Assembly: GCA_022446965.1 (NCBI GenBank)
Contig: JAKVBV010000019.1
Coordinates: forward strand, 1-44,839
Length of the DNA: 44,839 nucleotides
Direction of reading: 5' to 3'
Source: Phycisphaerales bacterium
GTDB lineage: Bacteria > Planctomycetota > Phycisphaerae > Phycisphaerales > SM1A02
Shown here in pieces: positions 23,631 through 31,559 of this stretch. Position 1 is the stretch's first letter. The number at the start of each line of letters is the position of its first letter. A program made the position numbers and the translations under genes. A model generated the notes under the pieces. It searched no databases, was not told the origin of the DNA, and saw only the letters and a program-made list of their open reading frames with translations.

Positions 23631-24377
23631 TCAGTCCCCAAAAAGCGGCTTCAGACGCTCCTGAGCCTCATTTCCGCCGATCACTTGGGCAGACAAATCA
23701 GCGGCTTTGGACAGCATTGCGCTGTCGATCGAACCGTCGAGTTCATTGAGCCACTGTTTGGTAGTGGCCATCGCCTGAGCGCCGCCCTTGGCAAGGGACT
23801 GGGCACGGTCCAAGACAGCCTGTTCGAGCGTGTCGGCGGCCACGCAGTGGTCCACCAATCCGCACCGCAGGGCAACTTCGCCCGACATCGTGCCGCCCTG
23901 CAGCAGCATGGCCCGCGCTTGGCCGGCGCCCACCTTGCGGATCAGCCACGGGGCCACCACCGCAGGACACACGCCGAGCGTGACTTCGGGATAGCCCAGC
24001 TTGGCTTCGGGGTGGGTCATGGCCAGATCACAGACCACAGCCAAGCCGCAGCCACCACCAACGGCAGCCCCTTGCACATGTGCGATGGTGGGAAACGGTA
24101 GGGCACGGATTCGGGCCGATGCTTTGGCGAGCCCGTGCAGCATGTCGGCCATGGCGTTGGCGTCATCCACCACGCCACGGAGATCCATGCCGGCACAGAA
24201 CGACCGGCCAGCGCCGGCGAGAATCAGCGTGCGGACATCTGGTTCGGCCTCCAGTGCATCGAGCGAAGCATGCAGTGCGTTGATCAGGTCGATCGACAGG
24301 GCGTTGCGCTTTTCGGGCCGGTTCAGCGTGATTCGGGCGACCGCGTCAATGCGTGTGAGCTGGGCCAGTTGTGCCAT
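23631..24377 (-). CDS. Enoyl-CoA hydratase family protein, methylglutaconyl-CoA hydratase-like
   Basis: A 248-residue crotonase-fold enzyme starting at MAQLAQLTRID; the ATG is 6 nt after a TATCCT -10. Oxyanion-hole segments are RSFCAGMDL and QGAAVGGGCGLAVVCDLAM. The first acidic residue of classic hydratases is replaced by Gly (GGGCGLA), while the second is kept in GYPEVTLGV. The next segment CPAVVAPWLIRKVG resembles LiuC-type 3-methylglutaconyl-CoA hydratases of leucine breakdown. That assignment fits the operon but is tentative. It may have its own promoter and be transcribed ahead of the main operon. Confidence 0.75.
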   Translation of the reverse strand: MAQLAQLTRIDAVARITLNRPEKRNALSIDLINALHASLDALEAEPDVRTLILAGAGRSFCAGMDLRGVVDDANAMADMLHGLAKASARIRALPFPTIAHVQGAAVGGGCGLAVVCDLAMTHPEAKLGYPEVTLGVCPAVVAPWLIRKVGAGQARAMLLQGGTMSGEVALRCGLVDHCVAADTLEQAVLDRAQSLAKGGAQAMATTKQWLNELDGSIDSAMLSKAADLSAQVIGGNEAQERLKPLFGD

Positions 24378-24383
24378 GGGGGC

Positions 24384-24389
24384 AGGATA
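24384..24389 (-). promoter_or_regulatory. -10 element TATCCT of LiuC-like gene (leaderless)
   Basis: TATCCT ends 6 nt (GCCCCC) before the ATG at 24377, within the 28-bp gap after trpC. Confidence 0.45.
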
Positions 24390-24405
24390 CCCACCGGACG
24401 AGGGG

Positions 24406-25227
24406 TCAGGCCCAGGGTGTGCCCAACAGCGATCGCAGTGCGGCGCCAGGATCATCTGCTGCCAGCAGTGATTCTCCGATCAAGAATCGCGACACACCGT
24501 GGCGCCGAAAGCGATCGACATCATCACGAGTTCGAATGCCCGATTCAGCCACGAGGATGTTCAGGTGCTCTTCCACCAGTTCCGCCATGCGCAGGCCATG
24601 GCTCACGTCGGTCTGCATCGTGGCCAGATTGCGGTTGTTGATCCCCAACAACATGTAGCCCGGATGAGGAAATCCCACATGACGGCGGATCATCAGCAGG
24701 TTCTCCACGTCGTGCACTTCCACCAGCGCGGTCATGCCCAACTCATGCGTCTGAATGAGCATGTCGACGATCTGTCCCTCGGGCAGTGCTTCGGCGATCA
24801 GCAGGATGGCATCGGCGCCTGCCGCTCGAGCTTCAAACAGCTGCCAGGCGTCCACCATGAAGTCCTTGCGGAGCACCGGCACGCGGACGGCGGCGCGGAT
24901 GGCTGCAAGGTCGTCCAGTGATCCGCCGAACCACTGCGGTTCGGTCAGGCAAGACAACGCCACCGCGCCAGCTTGTTCATACTGGGCGGCAATGGATACG
25001 GGATCGAGATCTGGCCTGATTTCACCGGCCGATGGACTGCGCCGCTTCACTTCGGCGATCACGTTCACGCCGCCGGGCCCACTGCCCGTGGATACCGCAG
25101 AGAAGAAGTTGCGTGGCGGCGGTGCGGCGGCCGCGTGTTCCCGCACCGCTTCCAATGGGCGGGCTGCAGACGCCTCAGCCACGCGGGCACGGGTGGCATC
25201 GAGAATCTCATTGAGTTTGGGTGGCAT
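24406..25227 (-). CDS. trpC: Indole-3-glycerol phosphate synthase
   Basis: A 273-residue TIM-barrel enzyme of standard size. It shows NVIAEVKRRSPSAGEIRP (catalytic Lys and phosphate contacts), VPVLRKDFMVDAWQLFEA, DAILLIAEALP, LVEVHDVEN and GINNRNLATM. It closes the indole ring in tryptophan synthesis. The start is ATG 25227 (MPPKLNEILDATRARV); the frame continues upstream, but that stretch is antisense to the CAAX-protease gene. No other trp biosynthetic gene is adjacent, although trpS lies nearby on the other strand. No obvious ribosome binding site or close -10 was found. Confidence 0.93.
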   Translation of the reverse strand: MPPKLNEILDATRARVAEASAARPLEAVREHAAAAPPPRNFFSAVSTGSGPGGVNVIAEVKRRSPSAGEIRPDLDPVSIAAQYEQAGAVALSCLTEPQWFGGSLDDLAAIRAAVRVPVLRKDFMVDAWQLFEARAAGADAILLIAEALPEGQIVDMLIQTHELGMTALVEVHDVENLLMIRRHVGFPHPGYMLLGINNRNLATMQTDVSHGLRMAELVEEHLNILVAESGIRTRDDVDRFRRHGVSRFLIGESLLAADDPGAALRSLLGTPWA

Positions 25228-26107
25228 CGGTGGGTGGCTCTTTGGTGAGGCAAGCCTAGTCGCCGATTCGGCCATCGCCCAGCCAGAGGTTGAACAAACA
25301 CCCATCTGGATCTTCATTCTGTCCGTGGTGATGGTGGGGGTGTTCGTCTTGACGGGGTTGTCTCGGCTCACGCACGCCAAGCCGCTGCGGTGGCAGATGG
25401 AGCCCGGGACCGGTGTGACCGTGTTCTTCGCAATGGTGTTCGGCGGAACACTCGCCGTATCGACGCTGCGGGAATTCGTCGCCAGCCCGGACGGCCTGCA
25501 GGGCACATTCATCGCGTTGGTGGCCGTATGGGCGTTTCAGGCCGCGATTGTCGGCGTCTTCGTTTGGGCGGGGTTGATCAGACGCCGACCGGACAAGAAT
25601 CGGGGCACCAGCCCACTGCAGGCCATGGGCATGGGCGTGCTTGGCCTGGCCATCTTCTGGCCCATCACGGCAGCCCTGTCAGGTGCGTGTGCGCATCTGC
25701 AGGCGTGGATCACCGGTGAGATGCCGTCCCCGCTGGCGCATGGGCTGTTGACTGAGTTGGCAGACGCCGGCCCATCCTTCTGGGCATGGGTCGTGGCTGG
25801 CGCAGTGGTCATCGCCCCACCTGTTTTAGAAGAGATCGCCTATCGCGGTGGCCTGCAAGAAGGCTTGCGGCGGTTGTGGCGACAGCCGCCTCGTGGCGGC
25901 TGGCGGGCCATCGTGGTGACATCGGGCATCTTTGTCGTGATGCACGTCGGCGGGGTGTCGCCCCACGCCTTGCCAGGGCTCTTCGTGTTGTCGCTCGGGT
26001 TCGGGTGGGTCGTGGCGCGAACAGGCAGCCTGCTGGCGGGGATCACCATGCACGCGCTCTTCAATGCCGGCAACGTGGTGCTCGGCGTGCCATGGATGAC
26101 ACACTGA
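25217..26107 (+). CDS. CPBP family intramembrane metalloprotease (CAAX protease-like)
   Basis: A membrane protein of about 296 residues if it starts at TTG 25217. Hydrophobic segments include PIWIFILSVVMVGVFVLTG and several later helices. The protease signature is complete: EEIAYRGGLQ (Glu-Glu-x3-Arg), FVVMHVGG (Phe-x3-His) and HALFNA (His-x3-Asn). Relatives cleave prenylated or other membrane peptides, or support bacteriocin immunity; the substrate here is unknown. The start is uncertain. The first membrane helix requires a start upstream of 25304, but no ATG or GTG exists there. TTG 25217 would overlap the divergent trpC start by 11 bp. Confidence 0.75.
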   Translation: MGGIGGWLFGEASLVADSAIAQPEVEQTPIWIFILSVVMVGVFVLTGLSRLTHAKPLRWQMEPGTGVTVFFAMVFGGTLAVSTLREFVASPDGLQGTFIALVAVWAFQAAIVGVFVWAGLIRRRPDKNRGTSPLQAMGMGVLGLAIFWPITAALSGACAHLQAWITGEMPSPLAHGLLTELADAGPSFWAWVVAGAVVIAPPVLEEIAYRGGLQEGLRRLWRQPPRGGWRAIVVTSGIFVVMHVGGVSPHALPGLFVLSLGFGWVVARTGSLLAGITMHALFNAGNVVLGVPWMTH

Positions 26108-26116
26108 GTCAGCACA

Positions 26117-26122
26117 TACACT
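26117..26122 (+). promoter_or_regulatory. -10 element TACACT of trpS (leaderless)
   Basis: TACACT ends 7 nt (GCCCGCC) before the ATG at 26130, just after the CAAX-protease stop codon. Confidence 0.45.
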
Positions 26123-26129
26123 GCCCGCC

Positions 26130-27209
26130 ATGACCGCTCCGCAGACGCGCATCCTGACCGGCGACACGCCGACCGGAAACCTCCACATCGGCCACTGGGT
26201 CGGCTCGGTGCAGCGCCGGGTGGAATTGCAGGACAAGCATGAGTGCTTCTTTCTCATCGCTAATCTGCATGCGTTCACCACTCGCGCCGACGATCCAGCT
26301 GCGATCCGATCAGACTGCATCGAGATCGCCCGTGACTCCATGGCGATGGGTGTCGATCCGGCGAAGGCCGCGATCTTTCTGCAGACCGAGGTGCCGGCGA
26401 TTCTCGAACTCACGTATCTGTTCGCGATGCTGCTGCCGTACAACCGCGTGATGCGCAATCCCACCTTGAAGGATGAACTCAAGGTGAAGGACCTCAAGGA
26501 CAACTACAGCTTCGGCTTTCCCCTTTACACGGTGGGCCAGTGTGCGGACATCCTTACATTCCGTGCCCACGCGGTGCCCGTTGGTGAAGATCAGGTTCCG
26601 CACCTTGAACTCACACGCGAAGTGGCTCGTCGTTTCAACAAGATGTACTGCGGCGTTCCAGACAAGGCCCCCGATGAAGAACACGAGTCACTCGGTGGTG
26701 TGTTCCCGATTCCGGTTGCCGACGTGGGCAAGGTTGGTCGCCTGATCGGCACGGACGGTGTGAACAAGATGTCCAAGTCGTTGGGCAACGCCATCCACAT
26801 CACCGACACACCGAAGAAGGTGAAGAAGAAGATCGGTCGCATCTATACCGGTCAGGACTCACGTGACCCCAATGATCCGGGTGAAGTTGATCCTGCCAAG
26901 AACCCGCTCTTCCAATACCTCGAGACGTTCGTCACCGACGAATCGGTCATCGACGATGTGCGCACGCGCTATGCCGCCGGCGACAACATCGGCGACGGCG
27001 AAGTGAAGATGCTCGTGGCCGACGCCATCAACGAACTGCTCGACCCCATGCGCGAACGGCGTGAACAATGGGCCAGCGATGACGACGTGATGGATGTGCT
27101 GCTGGAGGGGTCACGCAAGGCCAATGCCCTGTGCGAAGAAACGCTGACCATGGCCAAGGACGCCGCCAAGCTGCGGTTCTTCCCACGCACGATTGAACTG
27201 GGCGGGTGA
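26130..27209 (+). CDS. trpS: Tryptophanyl-tRNA synthetase
   Basis: A 359-residue class I synthetase. The HIGH signature is at 19-22 (GNLHIGHW) and KMSKS at 213-217 (NKMSKSLGN). VGEDQVPHLELTREVARRFN matches the TrpS tryptophan and ATP-site region. Length is slightly above the usual ~330-340. It charges tRNA-Trp in the cytoplasm. A leaderless message is predicted from the -10 spacing. An 82-bp gap follows, with only a weak GGCC hairpin. Confidence 0.95.
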   Translation: MTAPQTRILTGDTPTGNLHIGHWVGSVQRRVELQDKHECFFLIANLHAFTTRADDPAAIRSDCIEIARDSMAMGVDPAKAAIFLQTEVPAILELTYLFAMLLPYNRVMRNPTLKDELKVKDLKDNYSFGFPLYTVGQCADILTFRAHAVPVGEDQVPHLELTREVARRFNKMYCGVPDKAPDEEHESLGGVFPIPVADVGKVGRLIGTDGVNKMSKSLGNAIHITDTPKKVKKKIGRIYTGQDSRDPNDPGEVDPAKNPLFQYLETFVTDESVIDDVRTRYAAGDNIGDGEVKMLVADAINELLDPMRERREQWASDDDVMDVLLEGSRKANALCEETLTMAKDAAKLRFFPRTIELGG

Positions 27210-27291
27210 CCGGGCCTTTACGGCCTGATAACGGGCGTGCACCGGGCATTGACTGCAGAAGCTTCGCAAGGTCGGTCGATGTGCGCTGTAG

Positions 27292-28239
27292 ATGCCCGCG
27301 ACTCTGCAATCACTGTCATCAGCGTTGGCCACGCCGCTCAAGGGCTTTATCGCCTATCTGCGGGTGGAAGCGGGGTTGTCGAAGTCCACACTCGAAGCGT
27401 ATGAGCGCGATCTGTGCATGCTCATTGAAGATCTGCAGCAGTGTGGCCGGACGTCCTATGCGGACGCCGACCCTCGCGACCTTGCAGCGCACCTCAAGAC
27501 GCTCAACACCACACACGGCTTGCAGCCTTCGAGCATCGCTCGTCATCTGTCTGCGATCCGCATGTTCTTTCGCTGGCTCGAAGCCAACGGTCATGTGAGC
27601 AGCGATCCTGCGGCGCCCCTTGTGCCGCCCACGCGATGGAAGCGCATGCCGGGTGTGTTGTCGCCCAGCCGCATGCGGGCCTTGATCGAAGCAGCGGACG
27701 AAACCGCTGGCCGTCTGTGGATGCGAGATCGCGCCATGTTGGAGTTGATGTACGCGGCAGGCTTGCGAGCATCAGAGGTGGGCAGCTTGCGACGGGATGG
27801 TTGGAAGAAGGACCTCGCCGTGTTGCTGGTCACGGGCAAGGGCGACAAGCAACGGCTTGTTCCAGTAGGCAAGCCGGCGATTGCCGCGGTGGAACGCTAT
27901 CTCGACGATCAGTTTCCGAACCTCACACGATTCCAGGATGGCCGTGATCAAGGTGCACTGGTGCTGTCGCACACAGGCCGCCCACTCACTCGTGTGGCGG
28001 TGTGGCAGATCGTGCGCAAGTACGCCGAGCGTGCCGGTCTCGAGAGCGTGCATCCGCATATGCTGAGGCACTCCTTTGCCACGCACCTGTTGCAGGGCGG
28101 CGCTGACTTGCGCGTCGTGCAGGAACTGCTGGGTCATTCCAACATCGGTACGACCCAGATTTACACCCATGTCGACAGCCGCCATCTGCGTGATGTGGTC
28201 ATGAAGTTCCTGCCCCGCGAACAGCGGAAAACCGCCTGA
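27292..28239 (+). CDS. Tyrosine recombinase XerC/XerD
   Basis: A 315-residue protein with the SAM-like N-terminal core-binding domain (FIAYLRVEAGLSKSTLEAYE) and the complete catalytic set: Arg159 (GLRASE), Lys183 (TGKGDK), His256 and Arg259 (HPHMLRHSFA), His282 (LGHSNIGTTQ) and nucleophile Tyr291 (IYTHVD). Size and motifs match chromosomal XerC/XerD, which resolve chromosome dimers at dif. Which of the two it is cannot be decided. No integrase-type attachment repeats, phage or transposon genes flank it, so a housekeeping role is likely. No clear promoter was seen in the 82-bp gap. Confidence 0.9.
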   Translation: MPATLQSLSSALATPLKGFIAYLRVEAGLSKSTLEAYERDLCMLIEDLQQCGRTSYADADPRDLAAHLKTLNTTHGLQPSSIARHLSAIRMFFRWLEANGHVSSDPAAPLVPPTRWKRMPGVLSPSRMRALIEAADETAGRLWMRDRAMLELMYAAGLRASEVGSLRRDGWKKDLAVLLVTGKGDKQRLVPVGKPAIAAVERYLDDQFPNLTRFQDGRDQGALVLSHTGRPLTRVAVWQIVRKYAERAGLESVHPHMLRHSFATHLLQGGADLRVVQELLGHSNIGTTQIYTHVDSRHLRDVVMKFLPREQRKTA

Positions 28240-28265
28240 CTGAAAGCGAACCCCCAATCCTTCCG

Positions 28266-28271
28266 TATAGT
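28266..28271 (+). promoter_or_regulatory. -10 element TATAGT
   Basis: TATAGT ends 8 nt (GGAGCACC) before the ATG at 28280. At most a 2-nt leader would result, although GGAG falls in the gap. Confidence 0.4.
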
Positions 28272-28279
28272 GGAGCACC

Positions 28280-29461
28280 ATGCTTTTCACAGCTGCATGT
28301 CTTGTTGCACTGGCTGTCGACCCAGCCACCATGACCGCCGACGGTGTCACGCCGATCGCGACACCTGATCACGTGCGCACTTGCATGGACGCGCTGCAGT
28401 TGTCCGATTCGGCTCGCGACACCATGTCGCTGGTGTTCGAGGACTACCAATTCACGCTTGGTCAGGCCCACACCGAGGCCCTGGCCTCGATGGCAGGTGC
28501 GCGAGCCCAGTTGGATGACGCATTCGCCGGTCGCGTGCGGCTTGATGCCGACAGACTCCGCGCATTGCGCGAGATCATCGTGGCGGCGCCAATGCAGTCG
28601 TGGACACTGGCAGATACTGGCCTGGCTGAGCTAGCCGACACCGCCTCACTGATGGCCACCGGCCCAATGCACAAAGTCAATGCCGCAATCACCGCCTTCC
28701 AGTGCGCCGTGATGCAGGATTCCGTGCCTAACGATGGTCGGGTGGTCAACGCTGCACTGGCTTTGAACGTGCAGTCACTCGCTCTGGCGGCGATGCAGGA
28801 TGAGTTACAGGGGGTGTCAGCGCAACAGATCGCGACTGCGCTGCAGAACTACGCTCGTGCATTGCACCAAGGCATGCCCGAGTGGTTCAGGCAGTCACGA
28901 GCAGATGGGCCCACCGATGCCACGATGGACATCCACGGCGACCGGGACGGCAGGGTGCAGGTGATGCAACGATCAGCTCAGCGGTGGCAGGCGCTCGATG
29001 TGCTGCATGGCCAGGCCGTGACCGCCATCGGAGCCTTGGCGGAGGCCGCTGGTGGCCCCGGCGCCAAGTCGGCCTGGTTTCAGCGGGCGCAGCGGGCACG
29101 CTTTCCTGACCTGTACGACGATCGACAGCTTCTGGCTAGCCACGCTTGGATCATGAAGAACGGCTCGGCTGCGCAGCAGCAGGCGGCTGAGCAAGCGTGG
29201 CAGCAATGGCAGGTGCAAACGCAAGAGATCGCCACTCGTATCGTCCAGTTGATGCGGCAGGCGCTGGAGCAAGGCGGTGATCTACAGGCTGATGCCGTGG
29301 CTTGGGTGCCAGAATTGGCCGAGACACGTCGGACGTGGTTACAAGCCAGTGGTGATCGTCAAGTGCAGCTCGAAGCCGCGCGAGCGTCGATGGAGCGAGG
29401 CCTCAGCGAAGGGCAGCGTGCTGCGATTCGCCGGTCGATGATCGATCAGCGTCGTCGTTGA
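28280..29461 (+). CDS. Hypothetical secreted Ala/Gln-rich helical protein
   Basis: Family not recognised. The 393-residue chain begins with a short signal peptide (MLFTAACLVALAVDPATM) and continues with almost uninterrupted Ala/Gln/Leu/Arg-rich sequence predicted to be helical. AAQQQAAEQAWQQWQVQTQE is typical of a coiled coil, and the tail is strongly basic (RRSMIDQRRR). No enzymatic motif is visible; periplasmic structural or chaperone-like roles are possible but unsupported. Its last 59 bp overlap, on the opposite strand, the end of the dihydrouridine synthase gene. Confidence 0.7.
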   Translation: MLFTAACLVALAVDPATMTADGVTPIATPDHVRTCMDALQLSDSARDTMSLVFEDYQFTLGQAHTEALASMAGARAQLDDAFAGRVRLDADRLRALREIIVAAPMQSWTLADTGLAELADTASLMATGPMHKVNAAITAFQCAVMQDSVPNDGRVVNAALALNVQSLALAAMQDELQGVSAQQIATALQNYARALHQGMPEWFRQSRADGPTDATMDIHGDRDGRVQVMQRSAQRWQALDVLHGQAVTAIGALAEAAGGPGAKSAWFQRAQRARFPDLYDDRQLLASHAWIMKNGSAAQQQAAEQAWQQWQVQTQEIATRIVQLMRQALEQGGDLQADAVAWVPELAETRRTWLQASGDRQVQLEAARASMERGLSEGQRAAIRRSMIDQRRR

Positions 29462-30575
29462 CTTCGCCATAGAACGCATCAATGACGGCGTGCCATTGCG
29501 CGGTGTCGGCAGCAGTGATGAACGCCTTTCGCACCGTTTCACGATTTGGGTGGTGCGCCGAAAACCGGATGCCAAACTTGCGCATGGTGCGGGCCGCCTT
29601 GCGTTCGCCGTGCAAGGTGGCGGCGAAGTCGTAGTGCGATCGCAAGGCTGAACGCTGTTCAGGCAGTGACGGTGATCGTGGCGCTTCACCACGCATCATG
29701 CCGTGTGCTTGATTGAAGATCCACGGATTGCCAATGCAGCCTCGGGCCACGGACACCCCGTGTACACCGGTGTGCTTGAGCATCAGGAAGATGTCTTCCA
29801 CCTGCCAGATGTCACCGCTTCCGAAGATCACCTTGTCCGGGTGTCGCTGCACAAGATCGGCTAGCACGGGCCACTTGGCCGGGCCGACATACTTCTGTTC
29901 CACCGTGCGACCGTGCACCGTGGCCCACGAGAATCCGATGTCATACGCGTGGCAGAAGATCCGTTCAAAGGCCGCAGCCATCTCGGGCGATTCGTCGTAG
30001 GAGCGCCGCAACTTGACCGTGCAGGGAATCGTGTCGGGGACCACTGCACGTACGGCACTGAGGATGGCGCAGGCTTCATCAGGGGCGCGAAGGAAGTGGC
30101 CGCCGCGTTTGCGCTTGCGGATCTTCTTTACCGGGCACGCGAGATTCACATCGATCGTGTCGTAGCCCATGTTCACGAGGATCTCGCTGCCGAGGGCCAT
30201 CTCTTCGGGCTCGGTGCCCATGATCTGCCCGGCGATGGGATGGTCATCGAGGCCTGCGGCGATGTTCTCGTCGAGATCACCTGTGCCGCACTCTTCCTTG
30301 AGCAGATCGGGATCTTCGCGACGTCGCCCCTTGCCTCCGGAGATCAGCGTGCGATCAAGCAGGGCTTCGGTGACGCAGTACGGGCACCCGTGGCGGCGGG
30401 CCACAAGCCGCATGGCCCCGTCGGAATAGCCGGCCAGACCAGCCTGGAAGAACGGTGCGTCAAAACCGGGCACCGTGGCGGGAATCCGCGGGTCCACGGT
30501 GTACGCGGCAGCGAAGGCTAGGGCTGTGGCCATGTCTTCCTGCGAGCGTCCTTCGGGCTGGGGATCAGCGTTCAT
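29403..30575 (-). CDS. dus: tRNA-dihydrouridine synthase family protein
   Basis: A 390-residue flavin enzyme, longer than typical Dus (~320-350). PFFQAGLAGYSDGAMR is the FMN-binding start of the barrel. DVNLACPVKKIRKRKRGGHF contains the catalytic Cys147 and the conserved Lys/Arg contacts to tRNA. VHGRTVEQKYVGPAKW and VIFGSGDIW, with SVARGCIGNPWIF, complete the family pattern. It reduces uridines in the tRNA D-loop. The start is ATG 30575; MATALAFAAA 14 codons in is an alternative. A GACACT element ends 8 nt upstream. Confidence 0.88.
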   Translation of the reverse strand: MNADPQPEGRSQEDMATALAFAAAYTVDPRIPATVPGFDAPFFQAGLAGYSDGAMRLVARRHGCPYCVTEALLDRTLISGGKGRRREDPDLLKEECGTGDLDENIAAGLDDHPIAGQIMGTEPEEMALGSEILVNMGYDTIDVNLACPVKKIRKRKRGGHFLRAPDEACAILSAVRAVVPDTIPCTVKLRRSYDESPEMAAAFERIFCHAYDIGFSWATVHGRTVEQKYVGPAKWPVLADLVQRHPDKVIFGSGDIWQVEDIFLMLKHTGVHGVSVARGCIGNPWIFNQAHGMMRGEAPRSPSLPEQRSALRSHYDFAATLHGERKAARTMRKFGIRFSAHHPNRETVRKAFITAADTAQWHAVIDAFYGEVNDDADRSSTGESQHAALR

Positions 30576-30583
30576 GATGACGC

Positions 30584-30589
30584 AGTGTC
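30584..30589 (-). promoter_or_regulatory. -10-like GACACT of dus
   Basis: GACACT on the minus strand ends 8 nt before the ATG at 30575. It is a weaker match than most in this window. Confidence 0.25.
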
Positions 30590-30607
30590 CTTGATCTCCC
30601 GCAGGCA

Positions 30608-30613
30608 TACAAT
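30608..30613 (+). promoter_or_regulatory. -10 element TACAAT of lipoprotein gene (leaderless)
   Basis: TACAAT ends 6 nt (CCCTGC) before the ATG at 30620, which puts +1 on the start codon. Confidence 0.5.
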
Positions 30614-30619
30614 CCCTGC

Positions 30620-31069
30620 ATGCGAAGTTGCCCTGCAATGCTCTGTGGTGCGGTACTGCTGACGGTTGCGATGACAGGCTGTAGTGACCACAAGTACAGC
30701 CCGTCGATGGCCGGCCCTGCATATCCCTTCCAGCAGCACACCACAGACACCTTCGCGGTACAGGTGTTTCGCGATGGCACGCAGATCACCATCGTCAACG
30801 CGACAGCTACCGCATGGGGGCCGTCGCGACTCTGGCTGAATCAGCGATTCAGTCGCACGATTTCCGGGTTGGCTGCAGGCGAAACACGATCCTTAGATTT
30901 GCACACCTTCTGGGATGAAGATGGCGAGTCGTTTCCGGCTGGCGGGTTCATGTCGTCACGACAAGACATGCCCGTGCGGCTGGTCGAGATCGACCAAGGT
31001 GACTCGTCGATGGTCGGCTTCGTGTCGATTCCGCGCCGCAGCGAACTGGACTTCAACGCGGATCGCTGA
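30620..31069 (+). CDS. Small lipoprotein, DUF-like
   Basis: A 149-residue protein with a clear lipoprotein signal (MRSCPAMLCGAVLLTVAMTG followed by Cys21). The mature part looks like one small beta-rich domain (TFAVQVFRDGTQITIVNATA, RLWLNQRFSRTI). This layout is common in small planctomycete lipoproteins, but I do not recognise the family. It is a single-gene unit divergent from dus across 44 bp. Its last 17 bp overlap the convergent dihydrofolate reductase gene. Confidence 0.7.
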   Translation: MRSCPAMLCGAVLLTVAMTGCSDHKYSPSMAGPAYPFQQHTTDTFAVQVFRDGTQITIVNATATAWGPSRLWLNQRFSRTISGLAAGETRSLDLHTFWDEDGESFPAGGFMSSRQDMPVRLVEIDQGDSSMVGFVSIPRRSELDFNADR

Positions 31070-31559
31070 TCCGTGTCCACGTTTCAAATGTGAATGCATG
31101 CGCATGGCGGTCATCCGTCTCGTGGCGATCTGATGCCTGCAGCGTGAAGTCGTCGCCGAATTCCGGAAACGTGGTATCGCCATCGATGATCGCGTGAATG
31201 CGGGTGAGCTCGATGACGTTCGCTTCGGCGAGGAACAGCCGATACACATCGCCACCACCGATGATCATGACATCACCGTCGCCGGCAAGTTCAATCGCTT
31301 GTGCAGGAGTGCTTGCAACCATGCAGCCTTCGCCGTCAACGGTGCCGGCGCGGGTGAGCACGATGTTGGTTCGTCCGGGCAGTGGTGTGCAGCCCAGTTC
31401 CTGCCATGTGCGGCGGCCCATGACGACGGGATGGCCGAGCGTGACGGCCTTGAAGTGCTTGAGGTCATCGGGCATGTGCCAGGGCATGCCACCATCGCGA
31501 CCGATCACACCGTTCTCGGCGGCCGCAGCCACCAGCACGATTCGGCGACCTTCGTTCAC
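31053..31559 (-). CDS. folA: Dihydrofolate reductase
   Basis: A 168-residue enzyme of typical size. [27 protein letters not shown] carries the Met20-type loop and the catalytic Asp (split here for length: [12 protein letters not shown]). [27 protein letters not shown] and [16 protein letters not shown] follow the family. It regenerates tetrahydrofolate consumed by ThyA. The GTG start (31559) overlaps the thyA stop as GTGA, so both enzymes of the thymidylate cycle are co-translated. The 3' end overlaps the lipoprotein gene by 17 bp. Confidence 0.93.
   Translation of the reverse strand: MNEGRRIVLVAAAAENGVIGRDGGMPWHMPDDLKHFKAVTLGHPVVMGRRTWQELGCTPLPGRTNIVLTRAGTVDGEGCMVASTPAQAIELAGDGDVMIIGGGDVYRLFLAEANVIELTRIHAIIDGDTTFPEFGDDFTLQASDRHETDDRHAHAFTFETWTRISDPR

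Noticed and set aside
23342-23641. 100-codon N-terminal extension of the first enoyl-CoA hydratase
   Set aside because: The frame is open, but the translation is Pro/Arg/Gly-rich and not hydratase-like. A GGAGAG ribosome binding site precedes ATG 23341.
27292-28239. Tyrosine recombinase as a sign of a mobile element or integron
   Set aside because: Size and catalytic motifs match chromosomal XerC/XerD. No attachment repeats, cassette sites, phage or transposase genes surround it.
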